DNA of 64,000 bases. Source: Martelella sp. HB161492 (GTDB lineage Bacteria > Pseudomonadota > Alphaproteobacteria > Rhizobiales > Rhizobiaceae). The notes beneath the pieces were generated by a model that saw only the letters and a list, made by a program, of their open reading frames with translations, was not told the origin of the DNA and did not search any database. This document shows positions 1-8,191 of this stretch, in pieces. The translations under genes were made by a program, and so were the position numbers. Positions within the stretch are counted from its first letter, which is position 1, and each line of letters begins with the position of its first letter. The DNA is taken from assembly GCF_013184775.1 (NCBI RefSeq), contig NZ_JAATVV010000007.1:1-64000 (forward strand), given 5' to 3'.

Positions 1-222
1 CTTCGTCTCTTTCCGGTAAGCCAAAAGCCTACCAACAAAGCCGCTCGCCACGTTTCTCTTTCTTCTTTATTCAATTGTCCAAATAACCGACGAATGAAAT
101 TCGTCGTAAACCGCCCCGTGCCAAAACCTTTTGAGTTCGAACACGTCAACCAGCAAAGCTAATTGGCGGGAAGGGATCGTTGCTCAGTCGCCGCAGCGAC
201 CGGCGACCCCGTCGGTGGTGTG
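1..222 (-). other. probable 16S rRNA operon leader (untranslated, runs off the left edge)
   Basis: This gene-less stretch reads leftwards from the rrn-like promoter at about 224-252. It has a perfect 8-bp hairpin at 88-106 (CGACGAAT, loop GAA, ATTCGTCG). On the minus strand this is followed by an A/G-rich run (GAAGAAAGAGAAACGTGG at about 46-63) that resembles the region just before 16S rRNA in rhizobia. No open frame here looks like a protein. The 16S gene itself would lie left of position 1, so the assignment is an inference from promoter type and leader style. Confidence 0.55.
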
Positions 223-223
223 C

Positions 224-300
224 ATATAGTGTTAAGCGTCCACCGAAGTCAACATGCTAATTTCAAAAAACTGTAAAAATCTTCGATTACGCCGTAGCCA
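224..300 (-). promoter_or_regulatory. strong sigma70 promoter with AT-rich upstream element, rRNA type
   Basis: On the minus strand a -35 TTGACT (252-247) is separated by 17 bases from a -10 CTATAT (229-224), close to the consensus described for rhizobial housekeeping promoters. Positions 253-290 upstream are rich in A/T runs, like an UP element. The bases after the -35 (TTGACTTCGG) resemble rhizobial rrn promoters. It drives transcription leftwards, away from the divergent P1 peptidase gene. Transcription would start near 217. Confidence 0.6.
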
Positions 301-502
301 TTGGCCACCACCCCGGTTTCGGCCTTCAGTGCCATCCCCTCCCTGCCCCGGCACCGGCTGTTGGCGCCAGGCGATATCGCCGGCCCGGCCGTGGCCGGTT
401 ACGCCCCACCGGCCGCGCTAATGACAGATCTGACTTTCGGGCGCGTTCACGATGGCCTAGAACGTGAGGCATAGAACTGCCATCTTTTCCCTGGGGGGCC
501 TC

Positions 503-1483
503 ATGTTCAATCTTCTCACCGATATCAGCGGCCTTGCCGTCGGCAATGCGCAGGATCTCGATCTCGCCTCCGGTGTCACTGTCGTCACCTTCGACACGCC
601 GGCAATCGCCTCCGGTTTCGTTCTCGGCGGCGCCCCGGGCAGCCGTGAGCAGAAGCTTCTTGAGCCCGGCGCCACTGTCGAGGCTGTCGATGCCTTCGTT
701 CTTGGCGGAGGCTCGGCCTTCGGGCTCGATGCAGCCGGCGGCGTCCAGTCGGGGCTTCGCGCCGACGGGCGCGGCTTCCTGGTCGGCGATGTGCGGATCC
801 CGATCGTGCCGCAGGCCATCCTGATGGATCTGCTCAATGGCGGCAACAAGGACTGGGGGCTTCATGCCCCTTATCGCGACCTCGGCTATCAGGCCTATCG
901 CAATGCGCACGGCGACGCTTTCGCGCTCGGCACGGTCGGCGCCGGGACGGGCGCGACAACGGCAACGCTGAAAGGCGGTCTCGGCTCTGCCAGCCTCCGC
1001 CTCGCTTCAGGCCATATCGTCGGTGCCCTGGTGGCCGTCAACGCGATGGGCAGCATCACCGTTGGCGATGGCCGCCATTTCTGGGCCGCGCCCTTCGAAC
1101 GTGACCGGGAATTCGGCGGCATCGGCGAGGCCCCGGCCTATCAGGAAACAGATCTCGCCTTGCGGATGAAAGGGCTTCAGACCACCGCCACCACGATCGG
1201 TGTGATCGTGACCGATGCCGCCCTCACCAAGGCTGAAACCCATCGCCTTGCCATTATGGCTCATGGTGGCTTTGCCCGGGCGATCTATCCCGCGCATCTG
1301 CCAATGGATGGTGACACGGTGCTGTCAGCAGCCACATGTGAAAAGCCGATGACGGGCCCCGCCGACTTTGCCCATATCTGCCACGCCGCCATGACGACGA
1401 TGGCGCGGGCGATTGCCCGCGGCGTCTATCACGCAAAAGCGCTCCCGCAAGCGGGAGCGCAAAAGGCCTGGTGCGATCTTTGA
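503..1483 (+). CDS. P1 family peptidase (DmpA-like aminopeptidase/esterase)
   Basis: A 326-residue protein of the P1 (peptidase family S58) Ntn-hydrolase family, which mature by self-cleavage before a Ser/Thr nucleophile; DmpA-type members are aminopeptidases. The N-terminal half carries the glycine-rich stretches LGGGSAFGLDAAGG and GTVGAGTGA. The motif ATTIGVIVTDAALTK near residue 230 is where the family's cleavage and nucleophile Thr sits, followed by HLPMDGDT. I prefer the ATG at 503, just after a GGGGGG ribosome-binding run, to the upstream GTG at 464. It stands alone and converges on the efflux operon. The substrate is unknown. Its last codons overlap a terminator-like hairpin. Confidence 0.85.
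   Translation: MFNLLTDISGLAVGNAQDLDLASGVTVVTFDTPAIASGFVLGGAPGSREQKLLEPGATVEAVDAFVLGGGSAFGLDAAGGVQSGLRADGRGFLVGDVRIPIVPQAILMDLLNGGNKDWGLHAPYRDLGYQAYRNAHGDAFALGTVGAGTGATTATLKGGLGSASLRLASGHIVGALVAVNAMGSITVGDGRHFWAAPFERDREFGGIGEAPAYQETDLALRMKGLQTTATTIGVIVTDAALTKAETHRLAIMAHGGFARAIYPAHLPMDGDTVLSAATCEKPMTGPADFAHICHAAMTTMARAIARGVYHAKALPQAGAQKAWCDL
1435..1464 (-). terminator. Rho-independent terminator of the efflux operon, inside the convergent gene's 3' end
   Basis: A perfect 10-bp stem (GCGCTCCCGC, loop AA, GCGGGAGCGC) at 1439-1460 has AAAA on its left and right. On the minus strand it is a GC stem followed by TTTT, about 50 bases past the outer-membrane protein stop at 1513. It lies inside the last codons of the plus-strand peptidase gene and could work in both directions. 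Confidence 0.7.
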
Positions 1484-1512
1484 AAACGGGATCGCGGCGA
1501 ACCGCGGCAGCC

Positions 1513-2916
1513 TTACTTGCTGCCGACGGCGTAGCCGCCGCCGATCGCGACATTGAGGCTCACATAGTCATTGGCCATGCTGGCAACAGCATCGGCAAGA
1601 TCAGCCTCGGCACTCGAGACGGAGCGCTGCGCATCAAGAACGTCAAGCAGCGAGGTGGCACCATCCTTATAGCTGGCCGTCGAGAGATCGAGTGCCTCCT
1701 TGTAGGACGCAACCGTCGCCCGCAGGGCAGAAACCGTGCGGCCATCGCGCGAAACCTTGGCCAGCGCCGTCTCAACCTCCGAAATCGCGTCCAGCACCGT
1801 CTGCTGCCAGGCAAGATAGGCCGCACGTGCCTGCGACTCGTTGATCCGGACGTTGGCTCTCAATGCGCCACCGTCAAAGATCGGCAGGCTCAGCGCCGGA
1901 CCGAAGGACCAGGATGTCAGACCGTTGCTGCCGGCCAGGTGTGACGCGCTGAGGCTTGCCGTGACGGTTCCGCTCAGCGTGATCGAAGGATAGAGCGCTG
2001 CCTCGGAAACGCCGATATTGGCGGTCGCCGCAGCCAGCGCCTGCTCCGCCTTGCGGATGTCAGGACGATTGCGAATGAGATCCGCCGGAACCCCGCTTGC
2101 ATAGGTCGCGCTGGTCATCGGGATCGGCTTCTTCTTGTTCATCTGGTCGATCAAGGTCGCAGCCGGCAGACCCATCAGCGTCGAGAGCGAATAGACCTGC
2201 GCGCGATAGCTTGCTTCCAGCCCCGGAATTGACGACAGCTGCGCATTGACGAGACCTTCCGACTGCGCCACATCCAGACGCGAGGACGCACCGGCATCAA
2301 GCTGGAACTGGGTCAGCTTCAGCGTTTCCCGGCGGCTGGCAAGGTTCGACTTGGCGATCTGCAGGCGCTCCTGATAGAGGCGCGCATTCACATAGGCCTG
2401 AACCAGATTTGAAATCAGCGCCAAGCGGGCAACATCTGCCGATGCATAGGCCTGACCAAGCTGGGCTTCAGCAGCCTCGCCGGCGCGCTTATATTTACCG
2501 AACAGATCAAGATACCAGGAAACAGGGATCGACCCCGTGGCCGTGTTGGTCAGCTTATGCGCAGACGTGCTTGCCGCTTCACCGGCCGAACTGCCGACCG
2601 CATCGCTACCCGTCAGATCGACCGAGGGATAAGCGCCGGCTGTTGCGGTGATGATACCTTCCTGAGCCTGGGCGATGGCCTCGACCGCCTGCAGGATATC
2701 GAGGTTCTGCGCCAACCCCTTATCCACATAGGCATTGAGCTGCGAATCGTTAAACGATGTCCACCAGGCTGTCTGGGTCACGTCGCCATCGCTTTTGGTA
2801 CTGCCTTCGCTGAATTTGGTCGGCAGCGGCATGTCAGGCTTCTGATAGTCGGGACCGACCACGCAGCCCGAAAGCAACAACATAACGAAGGGTACGGAAA
2901 CGCGGCGCAATAGCAT
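1513..2916 (-). CDS. RND efflux outer membrane lipoprotein (OprM/NodT family)
   Basis: A 467-residue outer membrane factor of the NodT/OprM family, forming the trimeric channel of a tripartite drug efflux pump. A short signal peptide ends in the lipobox LLSGC (Cys18), predicting a lipid-anchored N-terminus. Two long helical repeats follow, typical of the two outer-membrane-efflux domains (about 60-260 and 270-450). It is the last gene of the adaptor-pump-channel operon, 97 bases after the pump, with a perfect intercistronic hairpin in the gap. It probably serves the adjacent pump but, as with OprM or TolC, might also serve others. Confidence 0.92.
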   Translation of the reverse strand: MLLRRVSVPFVMLLLSGCVVGPDYQKPDMPLPTKFSEGSTKSDGDVTQTAWWTSFNDSQLNAYVDKGLAQNLDILQAVEAIAQAQEGIITATAGAYPSVDLTGSDAVGSSAGEAASTSAHKLTNTATGSIPVSWYLDLFGKYKRAGEAAEAQLGQAYASADVARLALISNLVQAYVNARLYQERLQIAKSNLASRRETLKLTQFQLDAGASSRLDVAQSEGLVNAQLSSIPGLEASYRAQVYSLSTLMGLPAATLIDQMNKKKPIPMTSATYASGVPADLIRNRPDIRKAEQALAAATANIGVSEAALYPSITLSGTVTASLSASHLAGSNGLTSWSFGPALSLPIFDGGALRANVRINESQARAAYLAWQQTVLDAISEVETALAKVSRDGRTVSALRATVASYKEALDLSTASYKDGATSLLDVLDAQRSVSSAEADLADAVASMANDYVSLNVAIGGGYAVGSK

Positions 2917-2975
2917 GGGTCTGTCCTGTCAGGTTCGGCCGTGGCTTACACTAGCCGTTTCGATATTCCTTTTAA

Positions 2976-2996
2976 GCGCCGGGGAGGCCCCGGCGC
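2976..2996 (-). promoter_or_regulatory. intercistronic hairpin between pump and channel genes
   Basis: A perfect 9-bp stem (GCGCCGGGG, 3-base loop, CCCCGGCGC) lies 17 bases after the pump stop codon. The minus strand continues TTAAAAGG rather than a run of T, so it looks more like an attenuator or mRNA-stability element than a full terminator. Confidence 0.55.
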
Positions 2997-3013
2997 AATA
3001 TGGTTAGCAATCT

Positions 3014-6000
3014 TTAAATTGCCTGCTGGTCTTCGGATTTGGCCTCTTTCTTGCGTTCGATACGCATGATCCGGCAAACCGCAACGAAGAAGGACGGAAT
3101 GAAGAAGACGCCCAAAGCCGTTGCAGCCAGCATGCCGAAGAACACGGTAATGCCGATTGCATTCTGAGACGCAGCACCCGCACCCGACGCGACAGCCATC
3201 GGCAAGACACCAAGCATGAAGGCAAGCGAGGTCATCAGGATCGGCCGCAGACGCATGCGCGCCGCCCGGATGGCCGAATCAACCGCCGTCATGCCCTGAT
3301 CCATCAATTCGCGGGCGAATTCGACAATCAGAATGGCGTTTTTCGCCGCAAGACCCATCGTCGTCAAAAGCCCGACCTTGAAATAGATGTCGTTGTTCTG
3401 ACCAGTGAAATGGGCACCAAGCACCGCACCGAAAATACCGACAGGCACGGCAAGGATCACGGCAAAGGGAATCGACCAGCTCTCATAGAGCGCGGCAAGG
3501 CAGAGGAAGACGAAGACCACTGAAATCGCGTAAAGATAGCTCGCTTCGTTGCCCGAAACCACTTCCTGGTAGGACATGTCCGTCCAGGCCACCGTAAAGC
3601 CTCCGGTCAGCTGCTTCACCAGACCCTGAAGCTGGTTCATCGCTTCACCAGTCGAGAAGCCCGGCTGGGTACCGCCCGAAATATCGACAGCATTATTGCC
3701 GTTATAATGGGCGATTGACGGCGCACCGGATACCCAGCTGATCTTGGTGAATTCCGAGAATGGCACCATTTCACCGCTGTCGTTCGACGCATACCACTTG
3801 CCGATATCGTCCGGCTGCATGCGATAGGGCGCGTCACCCTGAACATAGACCTTCTTGATCTTGCCGTTGATGGTGAAGTTGTTGATGTAGGTTCCGGCAT
3901 AGATCGTCGACAGCATCGACGTGACCGAAGCAAGGTTCACACCATAGGCGCCGACCTTCTCCGTATCGATATCGAGCATCATCTGGGTCTGATTGGCCAG
4001 GGTGTCGGTACGCGTCTGCGACGCAATGCCACCCTGATTCATCTGGGCGATGACGTTTGTCGTCGATGCAAATGTCGCATCCTGACCACGGTTACCGCTG
4101 TCGACGACATAGCCGCTCCAGCCTGTCGAGGTGCCAAGCCCCGGGATCGCCGGCGGCAACAGCACGTAAACCTGTGCATCGCGGATATGCGTATAGAAGT
4201 ACATATTGGCGCGCTGGAGAATCGCCCCAGCACCGGCGGATTTTGCCGTGCGCTGATCGAAGTCCTTCAGCTTGATGAAGTTCATGCCATAATTCTGTCC
4301 GGTACCGGCAAATGAGAAGCCGACAGCGGAGAACACCGCATCAACATTCGCACCTTCCTGCGTATCGAAATAATTCTGGATCTCTTTCATCACTGCATTG
4401 GTGCGCTCGGTCGTTGCGCCATCTGGCAGCTGCACGATCGAGAACAGATAGCCCTGGTCCTCATCGGGAAGGAAGGCGCTCGGCAATTTGCCGAAGTAGT
4501 AGACCACGCCGCCAACGACGACCGCGAACACCAGGAAGACCGGGATCATCAATCCGAGCAGACGCTTGACTGTTCCCGTATAGGCATGTGTCATCCGCTC
4601 GAAATTGCGGTTGAATATGCCGGACAGACCGCGGTCCTTCTTGGTCGGATCGACCGATTTCAGGATCGTGGCGCAGAGTGCCGGCGTGAAGATCAGCGCC
4701 ATCAGCACCGAAAGCACCATGGCCGAGACGATCGTCACCGAGAACTGGCGATAGATGATGCCGGTCGAGCCGCCGATGAAGGCCATCGGAATGAACACAG
4801 CCGACAGAACCAGAACGATACCGACCAGAGCACCGGAGATTTCCGCCATGGAGCGGATCGTCGCCTCGCGTGGCGGCAACCCTTCCTCATGCATGATGCG
4901 CTCGACGTTCTCCGTCACCACGATCGCGTCGTCAACGAGAAGGCCGATCGCCAGCACCATGGCGAACATGGTCAGCGTATTGATCGAATATCCGGCGAAC
5001 GCCAGCACGCCGAAGGTACCGAGCAGGACCACCGGCACAACGATCGTCGGAATGATGGTCGCACGCAGGTTCTGCAGGAAAATCAGCAGCACCAGGAACA
5101 CGAGAACAATGGCCTCGAACAATGTCTCGACAACCTGTTCGATCGACAATTCGACGAAGGGCGTCGTGTCATACGGATAGATGACGTCGACGCCTTCCGG
5201 CAGCGTCGGCTTGATCGAGTTCATGAAGTTGACAACGTTTCTGGACGTGTCAACGGCGTTCGCGCCACTGGCAAGCTCAACGGCGAAACCGCCGGCGACC
5301 TTGCCATTGTAATAACCCTGAATGTCGTAATTCTCTTGACCCAGCTCGACACGGCCGAGATCGCCAAGCGTCACCGTTGCGCCGTTTTCGGTCACCTTGA
5401 CGACGATGTTGTCGAATTCACGCACTGTGGTCAGCTGCGTCGAGGACACAACCGTCAGATTGAGCTGCTGCCCCTTGACGGATGGATTGTCGCCCAGATC
5501 ACCAACGGCGACCTGCGCATTCTGCGCCTCGATCGCGCTCGAGACATCGGCAACCGTCAGATTATACTGATTGAGCTTGTAGGGATCGAGCCAGATGCGC
5601 ATGGCATAGGGCGTGAAGAAGGCCTGTACGCTGCCAACACCATCCAGGCGCATCACGCTGTCCTGGATCGTGCTGTCGATGATGTTGCCAAGATCAGCCG
5701 CTGTATAATCGTTGTTCGACGAGGTCAGCGCGACAACCATCAGGATCGATGACGACGAATGGTTCACCGTCAGACCCAGCTGCCGAACCGTATCGGGCAG
5801 CTGCGATTCGACAAGCTGCAGCTTGTTCTGGACTTCAACCTGGGCAATCTCGGGATCGATTGCCGGTCCGAAAATCACCTGAATCTGCGAGGAGCCATTG
5901 CTTGACGTCGATGTCATGTAAAGCATGTCATCGAAGCCCGACAGGCCGTCTTCGATCACGTTGGTGACCGTTGACTCGACGGTTTCCGCGCTGGCGCCGG

Positions 6001-6148
6001 GATAGGTCGAAGAAATTGAAATCGTCGTCGGAGCGATTTCCGGATATTGCGAGATCGGAAGCGTCAAGACGCCAAGACCGCCGCCGATCATGATCAGGAT
6101 CGCCACAACCCAGGCGAAAATCGGTCGATGAATAAAGAAATTAGCCAT
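3014..6148 (-). CDS. RND efflux pump, HAE1 family inner-membrane transporter (AcrB/MexB-like)
   Basis: A 1044-residue proton-driven hydrophobe/amphiphile efflux transporter, the usual AcrB length. The N-terminus MANFFIHRPIFAWVVA is the classical first membrane helix. The intramembrane proton-relay pair D406-D407 is seen in GLLVDDAIVV, and the matching lysine in GLAAKNAILIVEFA near residue 930. Two large periplasmic loops separate TM1/2 and TM7/8. It lies between the adaptor (50-base gap) and the channel gene. Family knowledge predicts export of drugs, dyes, detergents or plant phenolics; the actual substrate cannot be read from the sequence. Confidence 0.96.
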   Translation of the reverse strand: MANFFIHRPIFAWVVAILIMIGGGLGVLTLPISQYPEIAPTTISISSTYPGASAETVESTVTNVIEDGLSGFDDMLYMTSTSSNGSSQIQVIFGPAIDPEIAQVEVQNKLQLVESQLPDTVRQLGLTVNHSSSSILMVVALTSSNNDYTAADLGNIIDSTIQDSVMRLDGVGSVQAFFTPYAMRIWLDPYKLNQYNLTVADVSSAIEAQNAQVAVGDLGDNPSVKGQQLNLTVVSSTQLTTVREFDNIVVKVTENGATVTLGDLGRVELGQENYDIQGYYNGKVAGGFAVELASGANAVDTSRNVVNFMNSIKPTLPEGVDVIYPYDTTPFVELSIEQVVETLFEAIVLVFLVLLIFLQNLRATIIPTIVVPVVLLGTFGVLAFAGYSINTLTMFAMVLAIGLLVDDAIVVTENVERIMHEEGLPPREATIRSMAEISGALVGIVLVLSAVFIPMAFIGGSTGIIYRQFSVTIVSAMVLSVLMALIFTPALCATILKSVDPTKKDRGLSGIFNRNFERMTHAYTGTVKRLLGLMIPVFLVFAVVVGGVVYYFGKLPSAFLPDEDQGYLFSIVQLPDGATTERTNAVMKEIQNYFDTQEGANVDAVFSAVGFSFAGTGQNYGMNFIKLKDFDQRTAKSAGAGAILQRANMYFYTHIRDAQVYVLLPPAIPGLGTSTGWSGYVVDSGNRGQDATFASTTNVIAQMNQGGIASQTRTDTLANQTQMMLDIDTEKVGAYGVNLASVTSMLSTIYAGTYINNFTINGKIKKVYVQGDAPYRMQPDDIGKWYASNDSGEMVPFSEFTKISWVSGAPSIAHYNGNNAVDISGGTQPGFSTGEAMNQLQGLVKQLTGGFTVAWTDMSYQEVVSGNEASYLYAISVVFVFLCLAALYESWSIPFAVILAVPVGIFGAVLGAHFTGQNNDIYFKVGLLTTMGLAAKNAILIVEFARELMDQGMTAVDSAIRAARMRLRPILMTSLAFMLGVLPMAVASGAGAASQNAIGITVFFGMLAATALGVFFIPSFFVAVCRIMRIERKKEAKSEDQQAI

Positions 6149-6198
6149 TAATTGTCCCTCGAGCGCCGGGGTTTATCTGTCGCGAAAACACCATTCGC

Positions 6199-7425
6199 TC
6201 AACCGTTGCTGCCGGAACTGGCCGCATTCTTGTTCGAGGAACCGCCGGATGCATCCGCCGGCTGCTGATCAACAACCACGCCGTCATCATTGATCGTCAC
6301 CGGAACCGGATTGACGGTCTTCACACCGCCAACCAGACGCTGGAAGCCGTCAACAATCAGCTTGTCGCCATCGGAAACACCACTGGTGACCAGCCAACCA
6401 TTGCCGGAAGACTGTGCATCCTTGAAAACCCGCGTCTCGACCGCATTGTCCTTGCCGACGAACTGTGCCGTAACCTTGCCACCGGGCTCGATCTGGGCCG
6501 CACGCTGGGGAATGAGATAGCCCTGGGTTTCGTCCAGCGTCAGCGTCGCACGCACGAACATCCCCGGCAGGATCACGTTTTTAGGATTGTCGAAAACGGC
6601 GCGGAGATTAACCGTTCCGGTCGATTCATTGACCGTGCGGTCCGAGACATCGAGATGACCCTTGACGTCATATTCGGTCCCGTCATCCAGCTGGACGGTA
6701 ACCGTGACCTTCGAAAGATCGGCTTCAGAGCCGAGTGACGACGAGTATTTGCTCGTGCCTGAAAGCACTTCCGAGGCCGATTCATACATATCCACGTAGA
6801 CTGGGTCGAGCTGGTTGATCTGAACCAGCGGCGTGGTCGAACTCGACGAGGCAATATTGCCGATCGCGATATTCGACACGCCCAGCGCACCATCGAAAGG
6901 TGCATAGATGCTGGTATGATCCAGATTGACCTGCGCCGCAGCGACGGAAGCCTTGCCGGCCTCGACATCGGCGAGCGACTGCTCGTAGGAGACCTGTGCA
7001 TCGGTCAGCTGGATCTCGGTCGCGCCCTTGTTAACGATATTCTTGTAGCGCTCGTAATTCGCCTTCATGCCCGGCACGGTGGCATTGGCCTTGGCAAGGG
7101 TTGCCTTGGCCTGATCAAGGGCGGCCTGATAGCTGTCCTTCTCGATCTGATAGAGAAGGTCACCCTTCTTGACCGTGGCGCCGTCGGTAAATGCCTTTTC
7201 TTCGATAATGCCGCTGACCTGCGGCACGATCTCGGCACTGCGATAGGCGACGGCCCGCGCGGGTAGCGTCGTCGTGATCGGCAGCGTCTGCTGCTTCATC
7301 TCGATAACACCGACAGACGGCGGAGGCATCTGCATGCCTCCCTGCTTCTCGCCTTCCTTACTACAAGCTGCCGCTGTCACGGCCAGTACGGAGAGAAGAG
7401 CAATTGAAAGCTTGCGCGGCTTCAT
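6199..7425 (-). CDS. RND efflux periplasmic adaptor (membrane fusion protein, AcrA-like)
   Basis: A 408-residue membrane fusion protein linking the RND pump to the outer membrane channel. The signal peptide ends in a lipobox-like TAAAC (Cys21 from this start), so it is probably a lipoprotein. It has the split biotinyl-lipoyl motif (VSGIIEEKAFTDGATVKKGDLLYQIE and later YAPFDGALGVSNIAIG), a hairpin of long helices, and a C-terminal beta-barrel region. A GTG six bases upstream is possible, but the ATG at 7425 sits at better spacing from a GGATAGG ribosome-binding site. It is the first gene of the operon. The C-terminus is Ser/Asn/Gly rich. Confidence 0.93.
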   Translation of the reverse strand: MKPRKLSIALLSVLAVTAAACSKEGEKQGGMQMPPPSVGVIEMKQQTLPITTTLPARAVAYRSAEIVPQVSGIIEEKAFTDGATVKKGDLLYQIEKDSYQAALDQAKATLAKANATVPGMKANYERYKNIVNKGATEIQLTDAQVSYEQSLADVEAGKASVAAAQVNLDHTSIYAPFDGALGVSNIAIGNIASSSSTTPLVQINQLDPVYVDMYESASEVLSGTSKYSSSLGSEADLSKVTVTVQLDDGTEYDVKGHLDVSDRTVNESTGTVNLRAVFDNPKNVILPGMFVRATLTLDETQGYLIPQRAAQIEPGGKVTAQFVGKDNAVETRVFKDAQSSGNGWLVTSGVSDGDKLIVDGFQRLVGGVKTVNPVPVTINDDGVVVDQQPADASGGSSNKNAASSGSNG

Positions 7426-7492
7426 GGGCACCTATCCAAATCAACAAATCGAAACAATTTACGCCGTTCTAGCACACTCACCAGCGTGCCGG

Positions 7493-7536
7493 AACAGTGA
7501 ATACAACTGTTGGGCGTCAACGGGCCGGATTCCGGC
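7493..7536. promoter_or_regulatory. candidate TetR operator(s) of the efflux operon
   Basis: The 153-base gap between the TetR gene and the adaptor gene holds two perfect inverted repeats: AACAGT-N7-ACTGTT at 7493-7511 and GCCGGA-T-TCCGGC at 7524-7536. A minus-strand TTGACG at 7520-7515 lies between them and could be a -35, although the hexamer 17 bases on is a poor -10. Either palindrome could be the repressor site; choosing between them needs DNA-binding data. Confidence 0.4.
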
Positions 7537-7578
7537 GAATTACCGCGAGACTGCTTTAGTGACGTATCTCAGCAAGCA

Positions 7579-8187
7579 TCACTTGGCAACGCCGTATTTC
7601 AAACCCGCATCAACAAGACGCAGTATGGCATGCGCTTTGTCAGATTGTGTTGCCAGATCAGCACATTTAACCATATTCGGATGCAGCACGCAGGTCAGCA
7701 TGTCGACGATGACCTCGGCATCGCGCACCGGATCACCCTCGCGGAAAAGCTGCGCCTTCATGCCATCGTCGAGAATGGCGGCGATCCGGTCCCGCACCAG
7801 ACCGCGATACATGCGGCCCTTGTTTGCAGGGTCTTCAAACACGAAAGGCAACATTTCGAACAGGTAGCGATCATTCTGCATTTTCTGCAGGTGATCCTTT
7901 GTCAGCCGGTCAACGAACCGAGTCAGCCTGATGTCGGCTGGCAGACCGGTATCCTGCTCCACTTCGTCGCAATGGGCGCGAAAGCGCTCGCCATAGCGAT
8001 AGGCGATCGCCTGCCCGAGCACCAATTTGCTCTGAAAATGCTTGAAGACATTGGCAGGCGACATTTCAAGTGCGGCAGCGATGTCGGCGATCGAGACGCC
8101 TGAATAGCCCTTCTCGCGGAAGAGCGCTTCAGCAGTGTTGAGAATATCCTCGCGGGTTTCCTCTGCTTTTCGTCTCACTCGCCGCAT
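7579..8187 (-). CDS. TetR family repressor, probable regulator of the RND pump
   Basis: A 202-residue TetR/AcrR-type regulator. The N-terminal helix-turn-helix is clear (TREDILNTAEALFREKGYSG, then SIADIAAALEMSPANVFKHF with the typical tyrosine replaced by Phe near residue 50). The C-terminal part is an all-helical ligand-binding and dimer domain. I chose the ATG at 8187, four bases after the purC stop codon, over upstream starts inside purC. It lies directly upstream of the efflux operon on the same strand, the usual arrangement for local repression. Control of the pump is inferred from position. Confidence 0.88.
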   Translation of the reverse strand: MRRVRRKAEETREDILNTAEALFREKGYSGVSIADIAAALEMSPANVFKHFQSKLVLGQAIAYRYGERFRAHCDEVEQDTGLPADIRLTRFVDRLTKDHLQKMQNDRYLFEMLPFVFEDPANKGRMYRGLVRDRIAAILDDGMKAQLFREGDPVRDAEVIVDMLTCVLHPNMVKCADLATQSDKAHAILRLVDAGLKYGVAK

Positions 8188-8191
8188 GCGC

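Noticed and set aside
326-910. A 194-codon minus-strand frame over the start of the P1 peptidase
   Set aside because: No domain, unusual composition, and it overlaps the well-supported peptidase gene.
4586-5752. A 388-codon plus-strand frame inside the RND pump gene
   Set aside because: Its His/Arg/Asp-rich composition is that of an antisense shadow, and the pump gene is unbroken.
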